Assembly: GCA_963514095.1 (NCBI GenBank)
Contig: OY741266.1
Coordinates: 11,931,797-11,995,796, forward strand
Direction of reading: 5' to 3'
From: Eutrigla gurnardus
Lineage: Eukaryota; Chordata; Actinopteri; Perciformes; Triglidae
Length of the DNA: 64,000 nucleotides
Positions 24,403-36,220 of this stretch are shown here, piece by piece. Made by a program: the position numbers and the translations under genes. Position 1 is the stretch's first letter, and each line of letters opens with the position of its first letter. The notes beneath the pieces are model-generated. The model was given only the letters and a program-made list of their open reading frames with translations. It ran no database searches and was not told the origin of the DNA.

Positions 24403-25399
24403 CAGTGTTGGGCAAGTTACTTCAAAAGCGTAATGCATTATTTATTACTTGTTACTGTCATTTCAAAGTAATTAGTTCCATTACAATATTACTGTCTTTG
24501 AATTGTATGGCATTACACTACTTTTACATTACTTTTGCATTACTTTTCACCAAAATAAAAGGAAATATGGATTTTTTGTTCTCAATAGATCTTCTTGTGT
24601 TCAATGCAGCTCATTACACTGCAGGATGTGATGTTTTTCGCTTCAAAATAAAAGAACGAAAAACGGTAAATGACTCGTATCCCGTTATTCGTTTTAAAAA
24701 ACGGAAAACGAGAAACAGAAAACGACTCGTTTACTGATATTAGATATTGTGTTCATGAATGGGATTCGGGGATGAAATAACAGGGCCATTTTTCATTCCA
24801 GATTTGCCGTTCGTCTTTTTTAATGACCTTGAAGGCGCTGTGTTATGCTGCGAAATTACCTGAAAGCCTACCTGAGACATTTAGGGGGGCTCTAAATAAA
24901 GGCTCTAACAGCGTCTGACGCTCGCGTTTTGAAGTAAACCTTCTGTTTTAAACACGCACCAACAGCGTTATGACGCGGACATAAAAGCGGTTCAAAACCG
25001 ACGGGGAGAATCGGAGCTTCCGCCTCCTCGCCGCCGGCCCTCAGCTGTTGATCCTCGGTGTGCCGGGTCGGCTGCGCTCTGACCGACCGGGAGCCACTCC
25101 GTGAGTCGGTGTCCAGCTCATGGAGCCTGCTAACAACAGCGATGAATTAACATAGTGTAGAGTCACACGGACCGGCTTTCACACTTTTCCAAAAGTGGAG
25201 CGTATGCCCATCTCGCGATCGCGAATGTAGAGTCAATTGATTTCGGCTTTAAAATGCATTGTAACGCGCATAACTGAGATTTGTACCGAGTAAAATATTA
25301 CCAGGGTTTTTTTTGTAATGCCTTACATTACCGCGTTACAGCAAAACGTAATGCATTACAGTAATGCATTACTTTTGTAACGCGTTACTCCCAACACTG
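24403..25399. mobile_element. hAT-type DNA transposon, non-autonomous, 997 bp, with 8-bp target duplication
   Basis: The termini CAGTGTTGGG and CCCAACACTG are perfect 10-bp inverted repeats. They are flanked by the identical 8-bp sequence TTTGTTAG at 24395-24402 and 25400-25407. An 8-bp duplication is the hAT superfamily hallmark. Subterminal regions are rich in GTAATGCATTAC-like palindromic words at both ends, probable transposase-binding repeats. No transposase frame exists. The interior includes an AT-rich part and a GC/CpG-rich part (about 24990-25130). The perfect target duplication suggests a relatively young insertion. Confidence 0.92.
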
Positions 25400-27070
25400 T
25401 TTGTTAGATAATGCCTGTGAAAAGTCAACTGTCTGGGCTTCATTACGATACCAATCTTGGTCAGTTTTTCCTGTATGTTATTACTTATTGTATTTCTGTT
25501 ATGGCCACCAAGACGATCATGCATTTAGTCGCATGTGCATGAGTGAGTGTGCACCTTTGTGTCTGTCCACGGCTAATCTCACATTCTGCTGCAACAAACT
25601 GCATCATATGTTTGGTGGTCAGCACCCTCAAGGACCTCTTTATCAAAACACCTGTTATTGCTTTGTTTATTCTGCCCTTGACTGCCTGCTTACTCCTTAT
25701 TCACTATTCTTACCGGTGATAGCACACACTGAGGGAATGGCTGGCCCCCAGCTGCAGTTTGGCAAACAGCTAACTGAACTACCAGTACACCCACTGCTGA
25801 GTACATCACCACCAGTGAGTTGGTCCTGAGTTTAATTCTGCTGTTGGAAATGTCTTATATGGAAATGACTGCATGCATACATCGCTGCATACACTGTCCT
25901 CGTACAGTCTTTGACTCTGAGACTAAGAAAGTCCACATATGTTGACAAAAACTGTTTCAATCCATATTTGTTGTTTGGTGTTTAGCCTTTCAAAAACATT
26001 TTCACTGTAGACAAAAACCATCTACGCTCCTCCGCATGCACCTGAATTAACGGCTGTCTAGAAGCACTTAAACATCGCTGTATAATTACATTTATACAGC
26101 CACAATAACACAAAAGTCTAGCATTATGTCTTATTTTCATTCAATGCAATGAAGAGAAAACGAGTGAAAAACAGAACCAGAGAGACTGAACATAACAGGC
26201 GTTTGCATCATTCAAGTTCTGTTATTGTGGACCCGTGAGGACCCTTGTCAAGGCCAACCAATATCGTGTTCAACAATGATCTCGTAATATTGCAGAAGCC
26301 TATTGTGGATGTTTGTATGATTGATATTTTATGAATGTGTTACAAGATAATGCTGGATTTATCTTATGAATCTACATTCTGGTGTCCTATCTTTTCCTGC
26401 TCATAATTATTGTCTGTGCCATCACAGTCTGGTATGGCTTGTGTTTCTGTGCCATAAAAAAGTACATGCACCGACTATTCACCATAATGAGAGCATTTAC
26501 ATTTTACATTTACATTTAGGGCATTTTGTTCAAAGCGACTTACAATAAGTAAGTGAGCAGTGAAACAAACGTGGCTCTTTTGTGTCCTTGTGTCCACTAG
26601 ATAAACATTGTCCTGTGATGACAGTAGTGTACTGTTATATGTTATATGCTGTTATTATATGGACGCTCCCAGGGATTTCTGTTGTTGTGGTGTAGCCTGG
26701 ATGTTGTTATTCTCTGTTCCTGAGAGCAGCGAGCCCCTGGGAGCATCAGTCATCGTCCCTTGATAGAGAGACAGGTTATCTGTATAAGGTGTTCACTTGT
26801 GTTGTTCGCTTTTGTCTTCACCCAGCCGTACTGTAATTGTAATGAAGATTTTATTGTTTCACCGGCTACTCCTACCCAAGGACCTCGTCTGAGCTATATC
26901 TGGCGCAATATACATGATGCTCATTGTCCCTGTCGTATAAACAAATGAAATATATTGAGTCTGTAGTTCGTGGCTACGAGCCCGGTAAGCGTGACTGCTT
27001 GGCGTCCCGTCACTTTTATTTTTATTGAAGAATTCATCTTGTCAAGGCCTTCCAAATCATTTCTTAAAAG

Positions 27071-27071
27071 C

Positions 27072-27121
<50 letters not shown>
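27071..27121. repeat. (CA)n microsatellite
   Basis: A CA array with one CG variant near the start. Confidence 0.95.
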
Positions 27122-27125
<4 letters not shown>

Positions 27126-27367
27126 AGACAGACACACACAGTGAACAGATGACTACCTGCAATTCAACATCCCTGTAAGGCGAGGCGAGGCACCACCTTC
27201 CTTGCTCTCCCTGTCACGATAACCATAGCAACCCTGTCCTCCCTGCCATGGCTCTCTCATTGGCTGGAGGAGCGTCATGGTTACACGGATGCAGCAAAGA
27301 ATCTGAATGAGCTCAATGACACTCTGCCCGGGCTCTATTTAATACTGCCCTTCACCACATCACTCAT

Positions 27368-27368
<1 letters not shown>

Positions 27369-27410
<42 letters not shown>
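27369..27410. repeat. (CA)n microsatellite
   Basis: A pure array of about 21 units. Confidence 0.95.
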
Positions 27411-27411
<1 letters not shown>

Positions 27412-30118
27412 CGCTCTGAGTGATGACATATAGAGGCAAAAATCTGTGTACGGTGCTGCTACCTGAGGGCACTACACCGATAATGACAGGCGCTAGCTTA
27501 GAGATAAGACTGATATATAAGTGACATTTACTGAAAATGTCCTTTCTAATGAACACACACACACACAATGTATATCACTGCAGGCTGTTAGACTTTAAGC
27601 ACACATTCAGATAGAATGTGTGTCTAGTGGCTGAGGATTTGAAGGACTTTTAGTGTGTGTGTGTGTCTGTGTGTGTGTGAGAGAGAGAGTGCTTAAGGCA
27701 GTGGGTCATTATTCTGTTAATATGAGTGTTAGTTTATTAGTCTCTCAATGGCTGCATCATGTCCGCCTTTGTGAGCCTGAATGTAAACGTTGAAGAGAGG
27801 GTTAACTGAAGCGCGAGGGGATCAATACGCCGTATTGTCAGGCAGCTGTCTAGACTGGCTTTGGATCACATGTCTTACAGTGTTGCCTTACTTGGTCCCC
27901 GCTGGGCATAAAGAGAGCATTATGACACTCACACTCACACGCAGACGAGTCAAATAAGAGCTCTGTCTATATTCCAATTAAAAGCTCTCCGCCTCTCACA
28001 CACCGGCCTGTCTCGTCTGTCACTGTTTAATTAATCTATTTATATCGGCTGCCTCACCTATAAAACATGCACTCTGTTTAATTCTGTCCCTTTTTTCTTT
28101 TCTTTTTCTTCAAACAAGCATGTGCGGTCACACAGCACCTCTCAATACAGACACATAACACACAACACAAACTCTTGCACATAAGTGACATGCTAATATT
28201 TATCCCTCTGCCTTTGGACACGTGTGAACTGGCGAGTGCATGTTAATGTGTCTGTCATTAGTTGTGTAAGTGGTGACAGAAACTTGGCAGCCACAGACAG
28301 TACAGACAATCTTATTCAGACACTCGCATCGCCTCAGGGGGCTGAAACAAAAGGATATTGATTTTTACATTTGGGCCAAGAACAAGAGAGTGGCGAAAGA
28401 GGTGGATAGACGGAAGGAAGGAGAGGGTGAGAGGGAGGAGGAGGAGGAGAGATTTAAAAGGTGATCTCTCACTGGAACTGCCAAAGCATTTGGCCCTGCA
28501 ATGTGGGTCTTCTGTGTTAGAACAATGAAAAAAACCTAGTTTTAATATTTTAAAGGATAATGCCGGCGATATTTTATGGGTTTTTTTGGTGCTATGAGAA
28601 AAACTACACCAACAATGAGTTAATTCTACTAACAATACTGCCTGTGTAGCTAAAACGTTATGTAGCTTTCCACCCATTTGCTATAGAGCTCCATTGTTGT
28701 CCAGTATTTAAAGGTCATTGCTCACCCAATGAAGGCTTCTTGGACTTGAGCCCTATTCACACAGCACTAGTATTACCTGGGGACCTCTACTAATTTGTAA
28801 TAATTGCGGAGGTCTTCTCTGATCTTAATCTCCAGCAAATCTGCCATCTCTGTAATATGTCAACTAAAAATTCCACCGCAAATGACCTCGCATATTTTAC
28901 AGAGGTCATGTGATAGTGTTAGTTACCCATTCGCACCGGAGCAAGAGGTCTTTGTCAGTATTATATATACATAAATATGCATATCGCATCATAATTTAAC
29001 ATACATCTTGACATCTGGGGGATATTGTCAATAAATGTACATTTCACTTATCCCGTGTGAATGTGCCTCAGAAATCACATGAGGTCCCCTGGTAATACAA
29101 GTTATGGTCTATAATGTGTGATGAGAAAACCATCCGCACAATCAAGTCGATGCAATTTTATTGAGGGGAACTTTTGGTCAGGGACCCTCTTCCCTTGTGA
29201 CTATTGAAAACGAACTGAATGAAAAGTTCCCTCAATAAATGAATATTGCACAGATCTGCGTTTGCAGATGTTTTTCCTATAATCATCATCATCAAAAACA
29301 AAAAGAAAACCCATATATGAGCTACATCATAGCACTGGATGACCATGGGCATTGTACTTAAGCTTTGAAATGTACAAAATAGTCCCCAATAAATGCATTA
29401 TTTACTGCTGCTTGAGTAACATTTGCTAAACCCTACAATACCTAGCTACTTAAGAAAAGAGCTTTAAGTAGGAATAACTAGCCTTGGAACTGACTGCTAG
29501 CGACAGGGATTGAAGTGGACTTATATATTGTTGGTTTTTAATCTTTATTTACTAAGACAGACAGCCTTGTCTGTAACACTGTGAAATATCCACAGATCCA
29601 CACATGTTCAGCTTTGCACAAACATAGCATTTCCCCTCAGCAGCAACATGATCAACAAGTCCAACCTATCAGGTTAAACAGTGTCCATGGCAGAAATATC
29701 CCCAAGAAAAAAAAAACCTTTCTCTGTTTTTTCAAAAATCCATGCTTCCCTTTTCTCTTTTATTCATCTCCACATAACCCTGAAATAATCACAAGACACA
29801 GCTCAGTGGAGAAGACGAAGTGCTTGCTGCTGTGTGTCCTCAAGCTAAACTGTCTTTGTTTCTACTAATCCTTGCTAAGTATAAACAGCATGGTTTGCAT
29901 ATGTCGACTTATTCTTTAGACATTGATGCAAATACCTTTGACTGAAACTCATCTCTCGGTGTTGAAGCAAAGCCCTCGGTGTTTGTGTGTCCAAGTGGCT
30001 GCCTGTGAGCTCCTTCTGTGTGTTTTTAAGGAGTATCTGTGTCCCTGCGGGTGTACAGTATTTCACCGTTTAAAGTATTCTGACTGTGGACATGCATGTC
30101 AGCAGGCATATGAACAAG

Positions 30119-30122
<4 letters not shown>

Positions 30123-30157
<35 letters not shown>
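30123..30157. repeat. (GT)n microsatellite
   Basis: A pure array of about 17 units. Confidence 0.95.
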
Positions 30158-30160
<3 letters not shown>

Positions 30161-30313
30161 TACTGTGTTGGTGCGGCAGTTTTTCCTCACAACATTGTGA
30201 TTGACAGCAGCCATTAATAGGATTAAGTCCAAGTGGGCCAGAGCTCCCTGTAGGAGTCTTCAAAGCCCACCGACACAGGGGAGAGGAGGAAACATACAGA
30301 CAGCCTACTGGGG

Positions 30314-30314
30314 C

Positions 30315-30375
<61 letters not shown>

Positions 30376-30389
30376 GTGTGTGTGTGTGT
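30314..30389. repeat. interrupted (GT)n microsatellite
   Basis: A GT array interrupted by one TATAT and one GCG variant. Confidence 0.95.
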
Positions 30390-30919
30390 AAGAGAACAAG
30401 AGAAAGGGAACCTGGAGGAGCTGGAGGACGTGCACTGCAATAAGATAGAGGATATGTGTAAACGAGAGTAAGTGAGTTAAGTGTTTCCTTGGTTTTGCAG
30501 CTGCAGTGTCTCTAGCAAGTGCTTGGGTGTGTGTGGGGCGATGGGGAGTCAAAGCCATACAGTCATTACATCAATCTGTGGACGTGTGAATCTGAAGACG
30601 TGGAACCAATCGTTATAGTAAAAATGACAGCAATAAACCTTTATCCTAGACCTGTGACCCCCCAGATAGTTTATTTATACGGAACCATCTGAGAAAATCC
30701 TTGGAAACTTGCCGAAGCCAGTCCGGAGGAGGGAATGAAAACATAATTTTCAAGAGACAAGCCTTCAGTGCCGTTCTTTGTTCTTATTTCAATGAAGAAA
30801 TATTCAACAGTTTTGATATAACTGATGCTATTGTAGCATCTATGCTAATCTCTTCAGGAGCCGCCCTAGAGTGCCCTAGAGTGCTGAGTTATCACATATA
30901 GTTATCATATATATATATA

Positions 30920-31830
30920 TATACGGTCTTGTGTTTCCTCCTTCAAGCTCGGATCTTCGCCCAGAGGCCTGGGGGCCTCAGGGTTCTTCAGTATCTTTGT
31001 CTCTTTATCTCTCCTCTCTCTGATGTTGGTCCTGGACTCTGCTGTCCCAGTTTGATGGTTACAGCACCGAGGGCTCCGATTACCAACGTCACCACTGATG
31101 CCTTTACTCTGCATCTTTCAGCCTTTGGTATTTTTCGACCATCACCTGATCCGTCTTCATGATGTTGCTGTCTTTTTGTAAAGCTTCATCTACCACTACT
31201 GCTTCCTTCCTACATCCAACCCCACGTATCTAGCCCAAATTACATTCTGGTGTCATTGCTGTATATCCTAGTGACGTAAACCAGTGAGTCAATGTCATGC
31301 TCATTCCGAGCATATATCCTAGCATGTATCCCTAGTCACATTAGTGGTGATCTGGCTGAGGGGATTCAGGCTTATGCAGAACAGCGGTGAGGACCGAGCA
31401 TCTCATTGGTATATGCCGCAGTTGTGCAGTTGGCTTTGAGTCGTCTTCCACTGCCCCATTGAGTTCTTGATGAAGGCTCTTGGGGTCGTGTTGATGTTGT
31501 ACCGTTCCAACCATTCCAGCATTCATGTGTGTGGCATTATAGGCTTTCTTGTAATCAATCCAGGCCGTGCACAGGTTTGTCTGATCTTGCAGTCTTGAGT
31601 GACTGCTTTATCAACCAGTAGCTGGTATTCGGCTCCTCTGGTGTTACTATCAACTCCTTTCTGGGCCCCGCTCATGTATTGATCCATGTGCCTAGTGACA
31701 AAGATGCCTGACAGAAGTGTCCATGTTATGCAGATGCAGGTAATTAGTTTATAGTTGGAAGGAATTGCTGCCTCCTGGGGGTCCTTCATGATTGGGACTG
31801 TCCCATCCATTAGCGGCTGGTTCATTGTGC
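30920..31830 (-). pseudogene. fragment of a non-LTR retrotransposon (reverse-transcriptase and C-terminal region)
   Basis: On the minus strand, about 31523-31825 reads GTVPIMKDPQEAAIPSNYKLIT, split as GTVPIMKDPQEA and AIPSNYKLIT, followed by QYMSGAQKGVDSNTRGAEYQ and LLVDKAVTQDCKIRQT. This is the early reverse-transcriptase region (P..NY.PIT; QKG motif) of LINE elements common in fish. About 31341-31526 continues as NSM...KPTAQ-type sequence in broken frames. About 30930-31114 resembles the C-terminal tail (ETKILKNPEAPRPLG). The catalytic YxDD region is missing between them, implying an internal deletion. An AT microsatellite (30907-30924) sits at the 3' end. The clade (R4/Dong-like or similar) is not certain. 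Confidence 0.75.
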
Positions 31831-31975
31831 TGCCAGGCGTTGGAGTGCAGACACCTGAGCTGGTATGGCTCTCTTATTGGTTTCAATCATGCACCACTTT
31901 AATTTTTGTTTAGAGCAAACCACCAATCCTATGTGTTATCTCACATGCACCATATCCTGCTGATGCTGATTGGCC

Positions 31976-32500
31976 CCATAGACAATATAAGAAATGGATG
32001 TAGTCATCGTGATGTCACCTATTAGTTTGTAGATGTACAGTTTAGAAGCCTCGAGTTTGGCATGACCATCGGCATCTTGGTATTTCTGCAACCAGTGAAC
32101 GGTTGTGACCGTATTTGGATTGCGGAGGAGTGAGGGGTTGAACTGATGAACACAAGCTTTTGTTCCTTTCAAGGTAAACTTTACAGCTAAGTGATTAAGC
32201 TTTGTAGCTAATCGATTGGTAGCTTGGTAGTGTGGACGTGGTAGTGAGGCTGTGGTAGCAACACCGTGGTAGCAATCTGTCAATCACAAGGAACCCATGC
32301 CATACGCTGGTTAATGGGCGATTTGACTCTAGGAATTGAGACCATAAACCCATGTTTACAATGTTCACTGAGATAATAAATCAAGTGAGAAGTAAAATAA
32401 TTTTCTCATAAACTTCTATACAATTGGACTTATATTTGCAACTAGAGGAGTCGCCCCCTGATGGCCAGCAGATAGAATGCAAGTTTAAGGCTCTTAAGAC
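31976..32500. repeat. dispersed repeat, copy 2, without the SINE
   Basis: It aligns with both halves of the 6201-6835 repeat but lacks the SINE. The left part shares the GTCACCTATTAGTTTGTAGA/GTCACCCACTGGTTTGTGGA block; the right part shares GAGACCATAAAC.CATGTTTA. It directly follows the retrotransposon fragment. Confidence 0.8.
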
Positions 32501-32891
32501 ACTTTTCAGAAGTGTGTGATATGTCATCCCACTATTTTCACATGCTCTTGAGATATCGAGAGAATCTAGCTAGAATCTAGATGTTGCTTGTTGCTAGTAC
32601 AAATTAAACCACATCTCATGTTTCTATGTGTTAAAATTCAGAAGATGTTTGACTGAGCTGTAATTCCTTTTTTCAGTATTTAATGAGTGATTGATTGCAA
32701 TTTTCAAATAACTTCCCCGCAGTTGTTACCAAACGTTTTATCAAACCCATTATATGTATTAAGGAGCAGAAATATTTAAAAGACTGTGTAGTGCAGTCCA
32801 ACAGAGCGGCACCACTCATAGCAGCCTCACACATGCAGCCTCGTTGTGAATGTGTGTTTACTTCCTCACTGTGTGTGGTCCTGCTTCTTAC

Positions 32892-32962
32892 CGATGGCAA
32901 TGGGAGCAAACAAGGTCGAGACGAAGAGCAGGCATCTGGTCCACATGACGTCTGAGGTTGAC
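32892..32962 (-). CDS. adgrl3: adgrl3 first coding exon: start codon and signal peptide
   Basis: The ATG is the complement of 32944-32946. It opens 18 codons reading MWTRCLLFVSTLFAPIAI plus one G, then a GTAAGA donor (complement of 32886-32891). The product has a hydrophobic run (LLFVSTLFAPIAIAI across the junction), as expected for the secretory signal of a latrophilin, a plasma-membrane adhesion GPCR. The start resembles what I recall of mammalian ADGRL3 (MWP...LLAPI). A likely acceptor (a pyrimidine-rich stretch ending TTCCAG) places the exon's 5' edge at 32962, leaving 16 nt of 5' UTR before the ATG. The frame stays open upstream of the ATG, so the start rests on the family match and the signal peptide, not on a stop codon. 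The coding part is 32892-32946. The phase (1 nt carried over) fits the lectin exon at 22267-22480, where G+CC gives Ala. The 5' edge is inferred. Confidence 0.87.
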
Positions 32963-33361
32963 CTGGAAGTAAATATGGAGGTACTTCCTGCTGAGCCCAG
33001 ACGGTCTTGTGGCGAGCTGTTTTTCTCACAGCTCAGTGGTCCTGACACCATACAGGCCTGCAAAATGGACACACAGGGAGGGTTTGTTCACTTGGATTCC
33101 ATATCTAAACAGGTTAAGATGTCTTATCTCTATACTGGTCACATGTACACATCACATGTGACTATACTCTTTATGTAATAACACATTGCATTTATACCAC
33201 TGAATCTCTCTGGTTTGTATCACCAGCAACCATTTCACCTCTAATTATTATGTTGCTAGTTAACATTGAACCAATCTGATCCGATATCGACGTAATTCAC
33301 GTATCAGATATGGGACTGAGGTTACCGAGTCATACAAGTGACTGCTATAAGCCCAGAAGAT

Positions 33362-33694
33362 AATAATGGATTGGATTTATATGGCGCTTTTCAAGATACG
33401 CAAAGCGCTCTGACAGGGTTCCGGGTTCCATTCATTCACACACAGTGAAAAACTACGATAATAGCCACAGCTGCCCTGGGGCAGACTGACGGAAGCGTGG
33501 CTGCCATTCAGCACCTATGGCCCCTCCGACCCCCACCTCAAACATACAGCCATACACATTCACACGAGGCAAGCTGGGTGAAGTGTCTTGCCCAAGGACA
33601 CAACGACCATGACACAGTGACAAGGGCGGGGATCAAACCACCGACCCTCCGAACATTGGCCAACTCGCTCTACCAACTGAGCCACAGTCGCCCC
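33362..33694 (-). mobile_element. tRNA-derived SINE, minus orientation
   Basis: On the minus strand it starts GGGCGACTGTGGCTCAGTTG, with an A box (TGGCTCAGTTGG) and a B box (GGTTTGATCCC). A body with CCTTGGGCAAGACACTTCAC follows, and a tail with AAAGCGCCATATAAATCCAA. This is a very common fish SINE/LINE-tail architecture. It is not a functional tRNA gene. Confidence 0.88.
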
Positions 33695-34550
33695 TGTGGA
33701 GAGGAGATAAACAACACTTTACTATCACTTGTATTTTTGCAGTGATGGTCCTGCGGCTTTCAACTGGTCGAACATGGCCTGTTTCGTTTATCAAAGACGG
33801 TTAGGGTCACTCACAGTGGTCTCAATAAAACCATTCAACATTTAAGCTACTTCAAATGGGTATTAATAAAATAGCTTGTCTCATGTGGGCCACTATTTCA
33901 GGTGATGTCTAGCTGCTTGGTTACCATAGCAACCCCTCACCACCACATGGGTTAGCGTTTCTGCACTTTTGGTTCCCACGTATCGAAGTTAATGGGTTTC
34001 TTTGAATGGGCTTTTGGTTTGATGCCTGTAGCAAGGTGTGTGGTTAACACAAGCTTAAGAGATTTAAACGTTTTGTATATAAAGGATGTCCGTGAATATC
34101 CGACACAAACAGACCTCTGGCCACGCCTTAATGCCACACACTATTTTCAAACAAAGCAGATTTTACATCGTTGTTTTAACTGATTTCATAGGGTTTTTTT
34201 TAAATATTGTAGATATGTATTTCTCTACAGTCTCATGAACTCATGAAGCAGTTTTTAATTTGCCATTGCACTCCTCTTTGAAATTCTCTAATTCTGAACT
34301 CATGTATAGAAATGTACTAGTAGCTGGTAATTGCTCTGCACTTCATTCAAGTTTTTCAAAACATGAAAAGGAGTTGCCATAGCAACTTTGCACTCCTTGC
34401 ATGTGCTACCCACTTAACCAACAGTTCAAATTCATTTCTTTGGAATACATTTAAATTTAAAGTTATGCAAAAAGTGCTCCAGTATCAGATTTCTAAAGGT
34501 ATCAGCAGATGTGCTCTGATCGTAAACTTTTGTAAAAAATGAAAAAACGG

Positions 34551-34732
34551 TACATAAATAAAATTTGACTTCTGCATTTTACCCAGTCTAAGCATTTCGG
34601 AGCAGTTGGCTGCTGTAAAGTGCTCAGGGAGCAACTTGGCGTTCAGTGTCTCACTCAAGGACACTTTAACATGCAGACCGTTGGATCAGGTTAAAGGGCA
34701 ACCCGCTCCACCAACTGAGCTACTTCTGCCCC
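34551..34732 (-). mobile_element. tRNA-derived SINE, minus orientation, truncated
   Basis: The minus-strand head GGGGCAGAAGTAGCTCAGTT carries an A box. A body follows with GTGTCCTTGAGTGAGACACT and AGTTGCTCC. The B box region is degraded. It is related to the SINE nested at 6468-6660. Confidence 0.8.
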
Positions 34733-35642
34733 AAAATGCAAATATCCAATATCCAAATTCAGGTTTTGGAACTGGAAAAAAAAAAAGTGGCCCCCGTTCA
34801 TCTCTGATTGCGAGTTAACTGTAACTCTGTCACAATTTCTGCACAGATGCATTAACAGTTTACCAATCAAAACCGAGAACCAACGGCAGGCATTCTCTCA
34901 AACATGAAATCAGCTTCCTGATCATGGCTGATAAACTGCTCAAACAACAAACAATGTTTATGCAGCAGAGGAAAATAGTTCCCCGACATCCTGTTTCTCT
35001 ATTTACTGATGGCAGATTGATGCTTTAACTGAAATATCACTTCGCTTAGGTCAGCGCAGCTTCCTGTGGACCAGACGGAAATCAATGATTATCTTAAATG
35101 ATGCTGAGAGAAACAGTGAGGGCCTGGACTGATTAGGAAGCGTATGGTTATGAAAGAAGCATTCGCTGGAATATAAAGAATATCAAGTTAAACTTGTTGT
35201 GTATAGCAATCAATAAAAATGAACGAGATGAGGTAGATAATTGGTCAAACTGTCCCCTTAATCATGCATGTCTGCACACTGTGGGATAGTAAACGTTGTA
35301 CATTATGGAAGTGAGGATATAGCTGGGGACTACTTCTCATTCAACAGACATTTCTTTGAAATGCAACCGAGTAGTTTATCCGTCATTAAATTGTCATTTA
35401 ATCGTCTGAAGAGTCTCAAATGATCTCGTATTATGTTGCAAATGTTTTTTTAAAGGAATGTGATTTTTGTGGCATTTAACAGCTTCAATGCCTAGATGAA
35501 ATTGAATATGGAACCGGGAACAAGGAAATTTGTATGAATGCTTATTTCACAAGACAACAGACCGTATGCCGAATAATCGAGGAGCAATAAATCGGTGAAA
35601 GAAGACTAAAGACTTCTAATTGTTGACCTTGTAGAAAAAAAA

Positions 35643-35675
35643 GGGGGGGGGGGGGGGGGGGGGGGGGGTGGGGGG
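35643..35675. repeat. G26 homopolymer with adjacent G5
   Basis: 26 G residues, one T, then GGGGG, preceded by AAAAAAAAA-type sequence. Potential quadruplex and a likely sequencing trouble spot. Confidence 0.95.
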
Positions 35676-36141
35676 AAATACAATCAAATGGTGCTTGATA
35701 TTTGCATATCGATGCTGCTCTCTGTATTGCATTTCACTCCGCTTGGAAGTCCACATTGGCGTCAAAGTGTGAAATGTATTGATGTTCCGAACAAATTGTT
35801 CATTTCATGGTCTATCAGCGGTAAACAATTAATAAGAGGATGGTCTCTGAGATGAGTCAGAGCGGCGACACGTCATTCTGATCAGCGTTGTTCAATCACT
35901 CGATCAACCCGAGAGTCAACTCAGCCACTTTCTACCTGCGCCCCCAAATTCTATAGTTTTTTTGTTTTTTTAAAGAGTTGTGGTTTCGTCTGCAGAGGCA
36001 TCGTTACATCATATTTAGTCATTATGCAATCGTCCTAGTTGATGTTTTTCATGGGAGCAGTTCAAAGGTAACAGCGGTCCTGTTCTGTGCCTAAATGTTC
36101 ATCGTTCTCGAGGGAGGCCATACCGAGCTCCAAATAAACAG

Positions 36142-36156
36142 TGTGTGAGTGTGAGT

Positions 36157-36208
<52 letters not shown>

Positions 36209-36220
36209 GTGTGTGTGTGT
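36142..36220. repeat. (GT)n microsatellite with GA variants
   Basis: GTGTGAGTGTGAG units lead into a pure GT array with one GC variant. Confidence 0.93.

Larger units (their letters stand above)
22481..32891 (-). other. adgrl3: intron of adgrl3 between signal-peptide and lectin exons (10,411 bp)
   Basis: This intron is transposon-rich. It holds a Tc1-like element (23232-24142), a complete hAT-type element (24403-25399), a short fish dispersed-repeat word cluster at about 26490-26560, several CA/GT arrays (27.07, 27.37, 30.12 and 30.31 kb), a non-LTR retrotransposon fragment (about 30920-31830) and a dispersed repeat (31976-32500). Sequence at 25.4-27.0 and 27.7-29.9 kb is otherwise unremarkable and has no supported exon. 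Confidence 0.78.

Noticed and set aside
24655..24730. AAAACGG/ACTCGT-rich stretch inside the hAT element as a separate nested insertion
   Set aside because: It resembles a repeat, but no boundaries or target duplication separate it from the host element.
24303..24737. 144-codon plus-strand open frame
   Set aside because: It begins outside and runs into the hAT-type element, and shows no transposase motif; chance frame.
33362..33694. tRNA gene suggested by A and B box sequences
   Set aside because: The head lacks a proper cloverleaf end and continues into a SINE body and LINE-like tail.
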